A stretch of DNA of 64,000 nt from Linanthus parryae (taxonomy: Eukaryota > Streptophyta > Magnoliopsida > Ericales > Polemoniaceae): NCBI GenBank assembly GCA_023055425.1, contig JALGPY010000006.1, forward strand, positions 91,175,935 to 91,239,934. Direction: 5' to 3'. Positions 21,943 to 32,859 of this stretch are shown here, piece after piece. The position numbers and the translations under genes were made by a program. Below the pieces are notes generated by a model. The model saw only the letters and a program-made list of their open reading frames with translations, ran no database searches and was not told where the DNA came from. Within the stretch, counting starts at the first letter, position 1. The number at the start of each line of letters is the position of its first letter.

Positions 21943-23503
21943 TGTTGGAATTGTGCCCTAGAGGCAATCAATTAATTGTGACATTTATGGATTTACGATT
22001 CATTATGTTATCAATATGGAGATATGTTAACATGAATGAAGTCCTTAGAATATAAGTGTTATATTCTTAAATATCCCTAGTCAATTATAATGATTAATGG
22101 GACAATCATCTATAGACTAGTATGGGGTTGGATTGATATGGAGATATCATGATCCAACACATGGGTATGCATTAGGAGTAATGGCATACTGGATTGACCC
22201 ATCTCCGAGAAGGCTACATACATGTTATGTTAAGTCACAAGCGCTTCTCGCGGTGCAAACGGTATTGTCATCCTTAGACTTGAAGTCACTAGATATTCTA
22301 GTTGTGGATTATTGTGATCTTGGTAGCGTTAAACGCTACACCGTAACTGGGTAGTTATAAAGGCGTGTACTGGATACAATAAGAAGCAAGCTTAGAGATC
22401 GTAGTGGACGTAGAGAGGATTTGTCCCTCCCACATAACAGGAGCAAATATCCTAGGCCACTCGAGGGATAGTGCTTATAAAATGTCTGGCCAGACTCAAA
22501 TAAATCAATATGGGATATTGATGTTGTTTGCACGAATAAGGCTATTCCAGGATCGAGAAACTATGGATTGGATATACGAGTGTGACTTGTATGTCTCGTG
22601 TCCAATCCGGATATTGGGACAAAGGGATGAGACAATTACTTGCACAAGGTTTGTCATGATGACTATTCTATTTGTTGGCTAGAATGGATGTCTTGCTAGA
22701 GGCCGCTCCATATTAGTAAATTGTTACTACCAACTAAATAGAACCTATGGGGTCACACGCCATATAGGGGTGAACTAGACATGGGAAATAATTAATTAAT
22801 ATGATTAATTAATTAAAAGGATCAAATCGCAACAACTTGCTAACTTAGTAGGACTAATATGCAAGTTGGACTAATCCATGTATAGACATGATTAGGATTT
22901 GCCAAGGTGGCCTAATTCATGTAGGGACATGATTAGGATTAATTTGCAAATAGAACTAATCCATGTATTGACATGATAAGGACTATTTTGCAAAAGGGAC
23001 TAATCCGAACTTGAGTAGGATTATGAGGGGTTCTTTATGTAGTAGGACAAGGAGTTGTTGGACTATATAAAGAACACTCCTAGCTTATTTTTCTCCCAAC
23101 ACACCACACATCTATTTGATAGAAGAAAGGAGATAACAAAGCAAGGAGAGAGCAAGTCCCATAGAGGGCCGAACCCCCCTAGGGATTGCCGCCCCCTACC
23201 CGTCGGCCTAAAGGGTGCCGCCCCTACCTTGGCACTCCATTGTTGGCGATTTCTTCTTCCTCCTCCATTCTTCCTAGCTAGCACATGGATTTGGAGGATC
23301 TAGATCTCACCTCTAGGCGTGGATCAACCGTAGAGACGTGACACTATTCGCGTTTGAAGTCATCAAGGAGAACCCAAAGGTGTGTTTATGATTTCTAACC
23401 CTTACCATCGTTATGTCTCTTGACTTGTGATCCTTGGAGGGTTTTGCATGGTTTTTTGTTTGATTATGCTTCCGTTGTGCGATCCATGTATCAAATCCCT
23501 ACA
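21943..23503 (+). repeat. 3' LTR of the nested copia element (1561 bp)
   Basis: Same length as the 5' LTR, with one visible difference (T at 23133). It is followed by the second AAGAC at 23504-23508, after which the PMD reading frame resumes. Confidence 0.96.
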
Positions 23504-23508
23504 AAGAC

Positions 23509-26500
23509 TTCTACCACGCGAGGGTTAAGGCAAAGAAACTGCCTGCTTCTGTCCCCAATGAGGGATTGCTAACATTGACTCCTCCAGTTAACTCAGCCTT
23601 GCTCGAGTTGATTGGCTCCGAGGACGTGGTTCGATTGGGAATCGAAAATGGGTACTTCCCATATGCTGCGATTTCCACGCAAGCTTTTGTCCAGAAATTG
23701 GACTACATGGATGAGTGGATTGACCATGTGTTGATCGATCATGCTGCGACTCTGAACGAGGCCGGCGTATACTTCGCCGTTCGTGCTATGAAGGGTGCTG
23801 CCGTGAAGCTGGACCAGTCCATGCTTCTAAACCTTCTTTCCCGCTACTCGCCTGCGACTCACACATTTCACTTTGCTGAGTTCGAGGCTCCCCCCACACT
23901 CGAGGATGTGCATATGCTGTATGATCTATCTCCTATGGGTGAGGTGGACCCTTTGAGTCCCTTGAGGACGGATGCGGAGATCGCTTTGTACACGCAGATG
24001 GAGGAGTGCCTATCAGAGGTAAAGAAAATCTCCACCCGGTGGACTACTACCAAAGCCCTTCCTAACTGGAAGTTGGTTGATACGTCTTCGAAGAATACTT
24101 GGAACAAATGGGTGCAGTACTTCTTCCGTGACTACGCGAACAGCAGCATCACCAAGAAGCTTCTGAGTCAGGACCCAGAGGCCAATAATTATGTGGAGGG
24201 TAAAGGCTATCACTTGACCCTTTGCGCTTTCCTCTGTGCCTGGCTGTCGAGGTACTTAATCGATGGTCACCCGCACGATGGGGTCTTCTATCACGTTCTG
24301 CCGCTTGCTGTGAAGCTGGCCCTTGGCCAAAGAGTCGCACTCGGACCCTTGGTTTTGGGCACGCTGTACTATAGACTGGATCAGCTAGTTGTGTCCATGA
24401 AAGAGTCGCGTGGCCGCCTCGACATACTGACTTTCGTCAATATTGCCTTCTTGACGATGTGGGTCTTTGAGCGATGGACGTCCTATGCCCCAACTGCTTC
24501 TAAGCCCAACAAGTGGTGTCCCCCAGGCGAGGTGGAGGAGCGTAACAGTGGCAGAGCTGCGAGGTGGTTCGGAGCGAACAATACCAAGTGCGTTTGGAGT
24601 CTGATATGCGACAACCGGAAAGAGTTCATAGCTAGGCCCTATGCCATGCGTATTGAAAACGTGCGATGGTTTCCAAAGCTGTATCCTTCCAAGGGTGTTG
24701 TCTTCTCGGAAGAGCTCCTCTTTGAAGAGGGAGAACATTTCCATGAGCGCTATCGCGAATTCTTCTGCTGGTGTCTGCGAGGTTCTCTTCCTGCTCTCGC
24801 AGAGCATATTCGTGAGCTCGCGCCGAGGTATGAGAGGATTACCGTGGATGTCGACCCCACTCGCGTTTCTCCCCAGTTCGGCTTTGATGCAGTGGCACCC
24901 TCAATCTGGCCACAGTCCATTATCATAGGTTGCTATAAGCGCTTGCTGACAAAGGAGTGCAAAACAGTCTTTATGAACAATCTTCCTTTTGAGCAGCCTG
25001 CAGGTAACCGCGAGGGTGGTTGTTCCAAAAACTGGCTCGCATACTGGATCGCCCAGCACGTCAGGTTTGAGACGCAGTCGGCTCCTCAGCCAAGCAAAGC
25101 TCCTTTGATCAAAAGAAACACTTTTCCGTTTCGTCCCAACTGCAGTCTGGACGAGTCTGAATATGGTTGCTACTCATTGTTGGATCATGAGAACCATTTG
25201 TGCCCTGCCATCATTCTGGATGAAAAGATCGCCGCAGTCAGGAAAGGCGACTCGCATGTCATCAGATATAGCGAGACTTTTGCTAAGGTAAGCAACTTCT
25301 TTCGCATGCGCTGAACTTCTTTATTCTCACTTATTGACATTTTTACTGCTTACTGCAGTGCCATGTGCGGAGGTTTGCATCTGGCGATCGTTCCAAGTCG
25401 CTGGTTAACACTATTGTTACCACAAGAAGACAAGGACAGTCGTTCCTGCTAGCATCGAGGATGGATCCTGAGGTCGAAACCAGGATTCGCGCAGTCATGA
25501 ACGCTTTTGCTGACTCTCTGATAGATAATGCTCCCGCCTCGTCTCCACCCAGAGATAATCCGTCTCCTCCAGCGACTGCCGCGCCGAGAGAGAAGAGACC
25601 CAGGCAAAAGGGAATTACAATTTCTTCCCCTAGAAGTGCTCCAACTTCTCCTCCTGCGAGGTCCCTTTCTGCCAAGGACAAGGGCAAAGGTCGCATGACC
25701 AGTAAAACGCGAAAGGAGCTCGCAGTGGAGACCTTCGTTCCATTCGGCCAGGAGGAAGAAGAGGAGAGGCGGGAGCCAAGAGAAGGAGATGAAGAAGAAG
25801 AAAGAGCAAATGTGATACATGAGGAAGAATCAGGAGGTACTTCCATCGCATTTCCCTTCTCATCATCGTAATTCTTTTGCAACTTGTTCTTGAACCAATC
25901 GTTTCTTTGCAGATGATGATGATAATGAGACCATCGGTCGCCTTTTGGCCAAGAGACAGAAGAGGGATGCTCATTCTGGCATTTCAGACGAACCCATAAG
26001 CGAGGACGTTCTCGCCGAGTCCAGGAAGACAGCCGCGGAAGCTGATGAAAGGAGAAGGCAGCGAGAAGAGGAGGAGCTCGAGCGTGTGAGGCAGCGGAGC
26101 CTTGAAGAGCAACATTTAGACGACTTAGTGCGTCCAGCTGATGAGGAAGATGCGCTTCCCGAAGAGGTGGCTCCTCAAGTTGAGGAGGAGGATGTGGCTC
26201 CAGAAGAGGATGCAGCATCTTTGGAGCAAGCCCAGGCAGATTTTGAAGAAATCGTAGGCGGCAATAAACGTGAGATTTTTAATCTCGCAGTAACTTATCG
26301 AGATGTTATTGTGGGTGCGTTAAAGCATGGTGTGTCAAAAGCTGACATTCGCCGTTGGCTAGTAGGCAAGTGCGGTGAACCCTCAGGTAATCACTTGGTC
26401 GATATGCATGAACTAGACTTAGCAACTTGAATCATAATCTTGACTAGTTTCTTCGCGTCCCAGGTCACGCTCATTTTAAAGACATGCTTAGTGAGGACAC

Positions 26501-27695
26501 ACTAATAGGGCATGGTTCCACGTCTTTAGTGTATGGCGAAGATACTTCAATCCCACCTTCGCGTGGAGGTGATTGCTCTTAGCTTTAGAAAAGATAGTAA
26601 AATAACGTACAATACGAGTTACCTCATACTATCGCATTTTGTATCGCAGGCAATGCTGATGAACCTGTGCTGGAGCAAAGAAGTCAACCTTCTGCGTCCT
26701 ATGTTCCGATTCTGAGTTCCCATACCGAGAAGCCCGTCGCAGCTGCTGAATATGCAGGAGAGCCTTTTGAGGACATCATCGAACTTTCTGATGATGCCGA
26801 GGCTGACGCTGTGCTAATGGAGGAAGATGCCCATGCTGGCGCTGAGGAAGTGAGAACAAGTACTGTTGATGCTACCGCATCTGAAAGTGTCCCTCGCCAA
26901 GCAACTTCGGCTGCCACTATGCCTCCAGCGATGACTGAGTCGGCGACGCCACTTCCTGCGTGGAGATTTTGGGGCTCGCAGGTCGGGGCTGCGATCGCAA
27001 CTGGTGCGGCTTATACTCTTCCTTCTAACTATGAGGAGTTAGAGCTCGCAGCTGACAGGAGGGCTATGGAACGAGGACAGTCTTCAACCACTCCTTCCAC
27101 ACCCATTCCTTCTCTTCGTGAGATCCTTGAAGGAACTGGTAGGTCGTGGTTTGCTGTTTGCATCTCGCATTATTTATTTGCGAGTTTGATAGCATAACTT
27201 AGCTTTGACATTGCTTTAGGTTTGAAGCAAGCCGATGTGGACTGGCTAGTTCGGATGCGCCTCACCTACCCCCAATCATTTGCGATATCTCTGGAGATAG
27301 GGCCCTTTGACAGAAGGCTGTTTCTTACCGAGGCTATTTGGATTTTGGAGCAGCTGTCTTCGGCCACGCCTGCGACCATTTCTTCCCAGAGTGCCGAGTT
27401 GCTTTTTGGCATGTGCCAAAATCTTCTGACTAAAGTTCAAGGCAGGCTGGGTTTCAAGTTTCTTATGAAAAGCTTTACCCTGATTCGCGCAGCCGTAACT
27501 TTGAAACTCGGCCACCAAAACCTCGCAGCTGAGAAGCAGAAGGTGGAGCAGCAAAAGCAAAAGGTTGAAGAGGCTTTAAAGCTCTATCATGAGATGAATG
27601 CCAAGTGCGAGCAGTTGAAACAAGAAGTGGAGCAAGTGGAGAATCTGAGCCGTCAGTTCACCCCTCATGACTCCTTGATCAAGGATTTACTTTGA
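23509..27695 (+). CDS. plant mobile domain (PMD) protein, exons after the insertion
   Basis: Exons 23509-25287, 25359-25836, 25913-26386, 26464-26568, 26650-27138 and 27220-27695 join in frame at clean GT-AG sites: the first intron is phase 0 and the next four are phase 1. With the 34 codons at 15197 the whole protein would be about 1300 aa. The first large exon is the PMD (aminotransferase-like) domain: LLNLLSRYSPATHTFHFAEF, APPTLEDVHMLYDL, then WKLVDTSSKNTW and LGTLYYRLDQLV. The middle exons are acidic and Ser/Pro-rich; the last has a Lys/Gln/Glu coiled coil. PMD proteins occur as host genes (the MAIN/MAIL family) and inside plant retrotransposons. Here it lies antisense between pol and the 3' LTR, as antisense ORFs do in other Tat elements. 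No stop interrupts the exons. Confidence 0.85.
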
Positions 27696-28143
27696 CTTTT
27701 GAATTTGAAAAGTAGCAAACAAATAGCTGGAACATTAATGTAATGCTGAAACATTAATGTAATGTTGCTAGGGTTTCTCCCCCCTTTTTTTTTAACAAAA
27801 GAATCGACGTGCCCGTTTTGCCCTTTCCGGGATTTGATGGAATATCTCTGTGCATATCTAATTATGACATCAGCAATTGATATTCTGCTTGATTTTCGCG
27901 CTAATTTCTCATAAGATAAGCACACTTTTCTTGGGAAGTCCATCCGAATCATGACCATCCGTCATTAATTAGGATACGCAACTGAATCGTCGTAGCCTTT
28001 AGTAGGGTAATTGATCGTTACCGCTTTTCAAGGCGTAAGTGATTGACCTTACCCTCTTTTCGAATTCTGCTGACTCATCTTGGCAACTAAAGAGTCTCCA
28101 CAAGGTCTATATAAACCCTGTCTTTGTCATTTGGGTTCTTCAT
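27696..28143 (+). other. 3' flank of the PMD gene up to the Athila-like element
   Basis: AT-rich sequence that should hold the PMD 3' untranslated region; no further gene seen. The five bases before the Athila-like LTR (ttcat) are not repeated on its other side. Confidence 0.5.
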
Positions 28144-29764
28144 TGATAACTCCTTAATAAGAGTCATCCTATATATACTTTATATTGTTATTTGTGTGCG
28201 TTTGGGTACAAAGTGACGAATTTCGGGCTTATTTAAGAAGAAAATGAGTTTTATAATGTTTTAGAGCTTAAACGTACAATCCGGGCGTTTCTTGAATTGT
28301 TTTACTTATGATTTGTATGATTTTGTCACATTTGATCTTCGCGGTAGTGTTCGTGTTGTGATTTACAGGAACATTGCATGAGGAGAGCAAGTGGAGAGAA
28401 GAAACGAGCTTCGGAAGTCAAAGAGTACGCAAGAGAAGCAAAGTTAGAGGAGCAAAAGTGACCATCCTTCACTATTTTGATGATATCTTGAGTTCTACAA
28501 AACCTGCTATAGTGAGATCGGTGCCAAATGAAAGTAGACTCAAAGATCTTTCCAACCACAGGTCACGGAGCTCAATCAAAGTTCGGACGAGAAAGATATG
28601 GTCTGGCGAAGTTGACACAAAAACGAAGAAAAGCTGGTAAAGTTTCACTGGACCAGAGTGCACTCTTCTGGATGTATCTAGAGTTACGTATACAATTTTG
28701 GATCAAGGCCTACGCCATTGGAAATTAGACATCCAGGGCTTTCCAACGATATAAGATAGGCCCAAAACGGAGTCCGGATGAGGGAGAAAAGGCCCGCGCA
28801 AAATCAGCTTATGAAATCTGTCCGAGAATTGCAAACTAGAGGGGCTGAATTGCAAATTCTGCCAAAATACATTAAAAATCGTGCCCAGCCCTATACATGA
28901 CGATTTTTAGGACCTAAAGGCAGGGAAGGCTGCTGGAGACAAAGAAGAACACATTGGAGGAAGGCTTGGAGCTTGGAGTTTGTCGTGAGAGCGAGGATTC
29001 CATCGTTTGATCTCTCTTCTCTATCTTTTTCATTGTTTTTGTTCATGAACAACATAAACTTCATCTTGTTACTCATGAATCTCAGTAGCTAAGTTCATTA
29101 TCGGGATATCTCGTAGGAAACTAGGGTTTTATCACTACGTTTGGTGATTTATGGATTTGCTCTCATGCAATTATGCTTAATTGATGAATTTTTGTCTAGT
29201 TATGTGTATTTTATGCTTTTCATCTATCTTTTCTGTTAGTAGACGTATTAATAGGATTGTGTTAGGTTATGAATGATAGAGGAATCTACGTTTGTTGCCC
29301 GGAAACCTGAAATACACACTAGCCGTATCTAGGGTTGAGGAATCTTGCTAGTTAGCTAAGAACAAAGAGTAGAATAAATATCGTAATGCGTGCTTAAACT
29401 TGAGTAGACTAGAGGAATCAGCTGTGAGAGTTTAAGTATAGTTATTGGTTGAGACATCTTCAATATAATTATGCTCGTTTGACTAGAACAAAGAATCATC
29501 GTGTTAGTAGAACGTAAATCCATCGTAGTGTGAAATACCTAGTGATCCTAGAGAAATCCAGATACTTGTCTCTCTTATTAATCTCAACATTTAAATATTT
29601 GATTTCTCTTTTCAGTTCATTAGTTTAGTAAACAACTCAAAATACATGCCCACACAAAGTTAATCATACTAATTAATTCACGACAAGTCCCTTGGGTTCG
29701 ACAAACCCGGATTACCGGATATTACTACACGCGACAGCCGTACACTTGCAGTTGGATCGTGTCA
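28144..29764 (+). repeat. 5' LTR of the Athila-like element (1621 bp)
   Basis: TGATAACTCC to GATCGTGTCA. The seven bases agttttt after the LTR are also present after the 3' LTR, so the exact end is uncertain by up to seven bases. The short frames inside (for example 28374-28640) are repeated in the other LTR and are not treated as genes. Confidence 0.92.
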
Positions 29765-29770
29765 AGTTTT

Positions 29771-29788
29771 TGGCGCCGTTGCCGGGGA
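29771..29788 (+). other. primer binding site, tRNA-Asp (Athila type)
   Basis: TGGCGCCGTTGCCGGGGA, complementary to the 3' end of tRNA-Asp; the same string occurs at 63592. Confidence 0.93.
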
Positions 29789-29906
29789 CTTCGGTTGAAT
29801 TAGTTAGAATTATTAACTTTAGGGAATTTTATTTTTTTCTTTTGTTTATTTATTTTTTGATCTCACCTGCTTCCTAGTGAATAATTTTGCAGACATCTTG
29901 GTAATC

Positions 29907-30917
29907 ATGTGGGGGCAGAATTACTATGGGCAATCTCCAGTCTACCAGCCATACTACTCCTATGGAGATATGTACACCCCTCCTCCTTGCAATCAAGAAG
30001 ATGAGCATATGAAAGAAATATTGAAGCTCATGCTAGTACAAAGGGACAGAATGGAGGAAGGGCTGGATAGGATGGAGGAAACTGTCATGCGTCATGGACA
30101 ACGCTTGGCAGAACTTTCGAGTGCATTGGCATATGCAGATAATGACGATGGGCCAAGTAGTATCATTCCTGACTTAGTTGAGGAGTGCGAAGACGAAGAC
30201 GAAGAACTCCCAGAGATCTATGTTTATAATACTGTCCATCATGAAGTAATAGATCCTCTTGTCGCTTCAGACTCAGATTCGGACTCCGATTGGGATGATA
30301 TTGTGAAGCCTATACAACTTGTACCTCGCATAATTCCGGATCCATGGCATGAATGGGAGAGTGTGGAAATCGCAAGCTTATGGCCCACTGAAGATATTTT
30401 CTTTGAGGAAGAAAGTCGTGAAGCTAAGGAATTACTGCATGGAGATGGTTGCAGGGACATGTATCAAGAAGTTCCTCCGCCTAGTCCATATCTTTTGGAG
30501 ATAATAAAATTGGGTGAATCACATGAGGAAGACCAAAGACCCCAGTTTTATGCAGTACATGATTTGACACCTGTGATTCAAAGACAAGAGCTAGGGAAGG
30601 AAGCAGTCAAGACGGCACCCCTTGCCATTACTGTTCCAACTGAGGTTCTATTTCCACATAACCGATCCTCGATGATATTGATTCTAAAGAATTGGAAGAA
30701 GAAGAAGAAGAGGAAAGGTACAATGGGTCATGATGTGGTGAATGAATTCTCGAGAAGACCGGTGATCAAGGAGTGGAAGCACAAGAAGAAGAAACTTGCA
30801 AAGACCGTCTTCTACAACTTCTTCTTGCCATATGCGTCTCATGCATGCTCACTTGAGAAGAGACAAAAAGAGAGACGATGGTGGAAGAAGAAAAAGTGGA
30901 GAGAAAAATCTCCTTAA
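29907..30917 (+). CDS. Athila-like element ORF, 336 aa, unknown function
   Basis: The first ATG is 29907 (MWGQNYYGQSPVYQPYYSYG); the frame is open 30 bases further up without ATG. Layout: a Tyr/Pro/Gln-rich start, a short helical coiled-coil segment (about residues 37-75, with the repeat DRMEEGLDRMEE), a long acidic middle with Asp/Ser runs, and a Lys/Trp-rich basic tail (KKKKKRKG, RWWKKKKWREK). No zinc knuckle, protease or polymerase motif. It has no stop over a kilobase, and the element moved recently, which suggests the frame is maintained. It could be a diverged gag-like or RNA-binding protein acting for the element; that is inference. Confidence 0.6.
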   Translation: MWGQNYYGQSPVYQPYYSYGDMYTPPPCNQEDEHMKEILKLMLVQRDRMEEGLDRMEETVMRHGQRLAELSSALAYADNDDGPSSIIPDLVEECEDEDEELPEIYVYNTVHHEVIDPLVASDSDSDSDWDDIVKPIQLVPRIIPDPWHEWESVEIASLWPTEDIFFEEESREAKELLHGDGCRDMYQEVPPPSPYLLEIIKLGESHEEDQRPQFYAVHDLTPVIQRQELGKEAVKTAPLAITVPTEVLFPHNRSSMILILKNWKKKKKRKGTMGHDVVNEFSRRPVIKEWKHKKKKLAKTVFYNFFLPYASHACSLEKRQKERRWWKKKKWREKSP

Positions 30918-32843
30918 ACATATTTTGAGGTAACTGGGTCGGGTCGTCGACCTTAAATTACAAGGCGCTTGTTGGGAGGCAACCCAACCTATTTATTTGC
31001 TTTAGCGTAGTTGTGTTTTTAAATTTATTTATTTTATTATGTTAGTTGGAGAGATGAGAGAGAGAGAGGGACTAATGATGTTTCCTAGTGACATACTTGA
31101 GCAGGTAATGGTAGAATCTACCCCGGTGTGCCATGACACACATGACCTTTACAGGGACTCGTGCATGCGAGTTGGGGATTCTTCAGACATGGATTTTAGT
31201 AGAGGAGGGAAGTCGACCCCGGTGTGCGAGTACACATTGACTGTATAGGAGCATGGTGGCACCACTACTGTGCTTGGGGACTGCTTGGCGCGATTTCGTC
31301 CCCACCCTTGAGGTGGTTGTGAGTATCTTTTTCTCTTACTAAATTTTGTGTTTCTCTTATATAAGTATGTCATGCTCCATCTCATCTACTGGCCAACACA
31401 TTGATTGCTGAGTCTTCTTGCATACTCTCTGAATTCGTTGAGGACAACGAAGTATTCAGTGTGGGGGTGATTTATCTGTTTGCTAGCCATATTGTCTTGC
31501 ATAGCCAGCTACATGTAGGATGTGTCTAGGTTGTATTGTGAGTCAGTATTGTGGTTTATGTTATGTTTTTCCTTATATTGTCGTATTGTGTAGAGTAGTT
31601 TACATACTGTGTGCACTTTTAAATAATTGAGTCTACCCCCCAAAAAGTTGAGTTGTGTTGTGTCAAATTTTTTTCCGTGTCAAAACCTTGCATATAGAGG
31701 TAGGATATAAAAAAAATACAAAAAAAAAATGAGAAAAGAGAAAATCCATAAAAATTGAAAAAATTGAAAATTTGAGAAAAAGGCAATCGAAGATCTTGAA
31801 ACTGAAGAGAGCTTAGTGAATGAATCCTTTTGAGTAGGAAGTGCCGTAGTAGGGAAATTTTTATTCTTTAAATATTTTTGTGTAGAGGTTTCACTAAGGA
31901 TGTCCCGGGAATTTTTGGAAGTTGTGAAAGAATGACATGATAAAGTATACCTAAGTTTCCTATAGTGTGCTAATTAGATTGAGTTTTGCTTGTAGCCGAA
32001 TGTTCTGTTTTCAAGTGGAAACTTGTGGTCTCTTGTTGATCTGGGGTGGACCTTCGTGTAGAGTTGGTTTCATGCGGTACGGTTGCCTCAACCTAAGTGA
32101 AGTTGGGGGGCGTACACCACCATCCCTTACGGTGGTCACAAGAGTTAACCGAAAAAGCCCACGCTCTTTATGCTCTACTGCACGGTTGTAGAAAACAGAG
32201 GAGGAAAGAAAAGAAAAATGAGAAAATCTGAAAAAAAAAAGAAAAAAAAAATTGTGCTTCAAGGAGAAACAACCTAATGTGCTTCCGGTCACACGGAAAA
32301 TTTGGACTCCATCCAAGTAGAGCTTAGAGAGGAAAACTAGAGTCAAGCCTTATTTCACAGGAGTTGTGATTCCCTTCACTGGTACAATTTGCATTAAAAA
32401 CGCAATAAAGGCTAAGAGGGTCTGAAAACCTCATATGATTCGGCGAAGAAAGGCTACAATGAAATTTGAGCTGAATTAGACCCAATGAAACTTAGGACGT
32501 GCTTGTGTCTTGGTTTTGAATTGGTGGAAGAAAGGGGACGCCTTAGTGTGCTGATACATGGAATTGTTTTATTTCAAATTCATGCTACGTGTATGTGAAT
32601 TTCAAAGAGGATTAGTGAGAGCTTGATGATTTTCAGTTGATGAGAGGGAGATTGCCTATTCTTGTAAAAAAAAAACAAAGTTTATTTTATTTTTAAATAC
32701 TTGTTTTAAGATCGAGTCTAGATTTGCATTGCATCATCTTGCTGCATGGTTGCATTGAGAGTCGTGTTTGAGTCGTTTGTGTCTCATTGGCTAGTAAGCA
32801 GATAGATGCAGTAGATGAAACTTTGCTCGGGACGCGCAAATGG
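30918..32843 (+). other. Athila-like 3' non-coding region with two conserved motifs
   Basis: About 1.9 kb after the ORF without a gene. 30971-30988 reads GTTGGGAGGCAACCCAAC, a 6-bp-stem hairpin of the type found after the coding region in Athila elements. 31457-31470 reads CAGTGTGGGGGTGA, an internal copy of the polypurine-type motif. A short open frame at 31039-31248 carries no domain, and an A-rich stretch lies around 31710-31760. Confidence 0.6.
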
Positions 32844-32858
32844 CAAGTGTGGGGGTAT
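32844..32858 (+). other. polypurine tract of the Athila-like element
   Basis: CAAGTGTGGGGGTAT ends directly before the 3' LTR start TGATAACTCC. Confidence 0.85.
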
Positions 32859-32859
32859 T

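Larger units (their letters stand above)
15299..23503 (+). mobile_element. young non-autonomous Ty1/copia element nested in the PMD gene
   Basis: Both LTRs are 1561 bp and I see a single difference (G at 16489, T at 23133). The duplication AAGAC flanks it. It has an initiator-Met primer site at 16861 and a polypurine tract at 21931. The 5.1 kb interior has no long open frame, yet relics of integrase, RT and RNase H can be read in pieces with many stops. The coding decay is thus much older than the insertion, so it was presumably mobilised by proteins supplied from another copy. Confidence 0.96.

Noticed and set aside
23868..26917. Minus-strand frames including one of 291 aa opposite the PMD gene
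   Set aside because: They are shadows of the spliced PMD exons; low complexity and crossing of clear splice sites argue against a gene.
28326..29076. Short ORFs repeated at 33042-33792
   Set aside because: They lie in the Athila-like LTRs.
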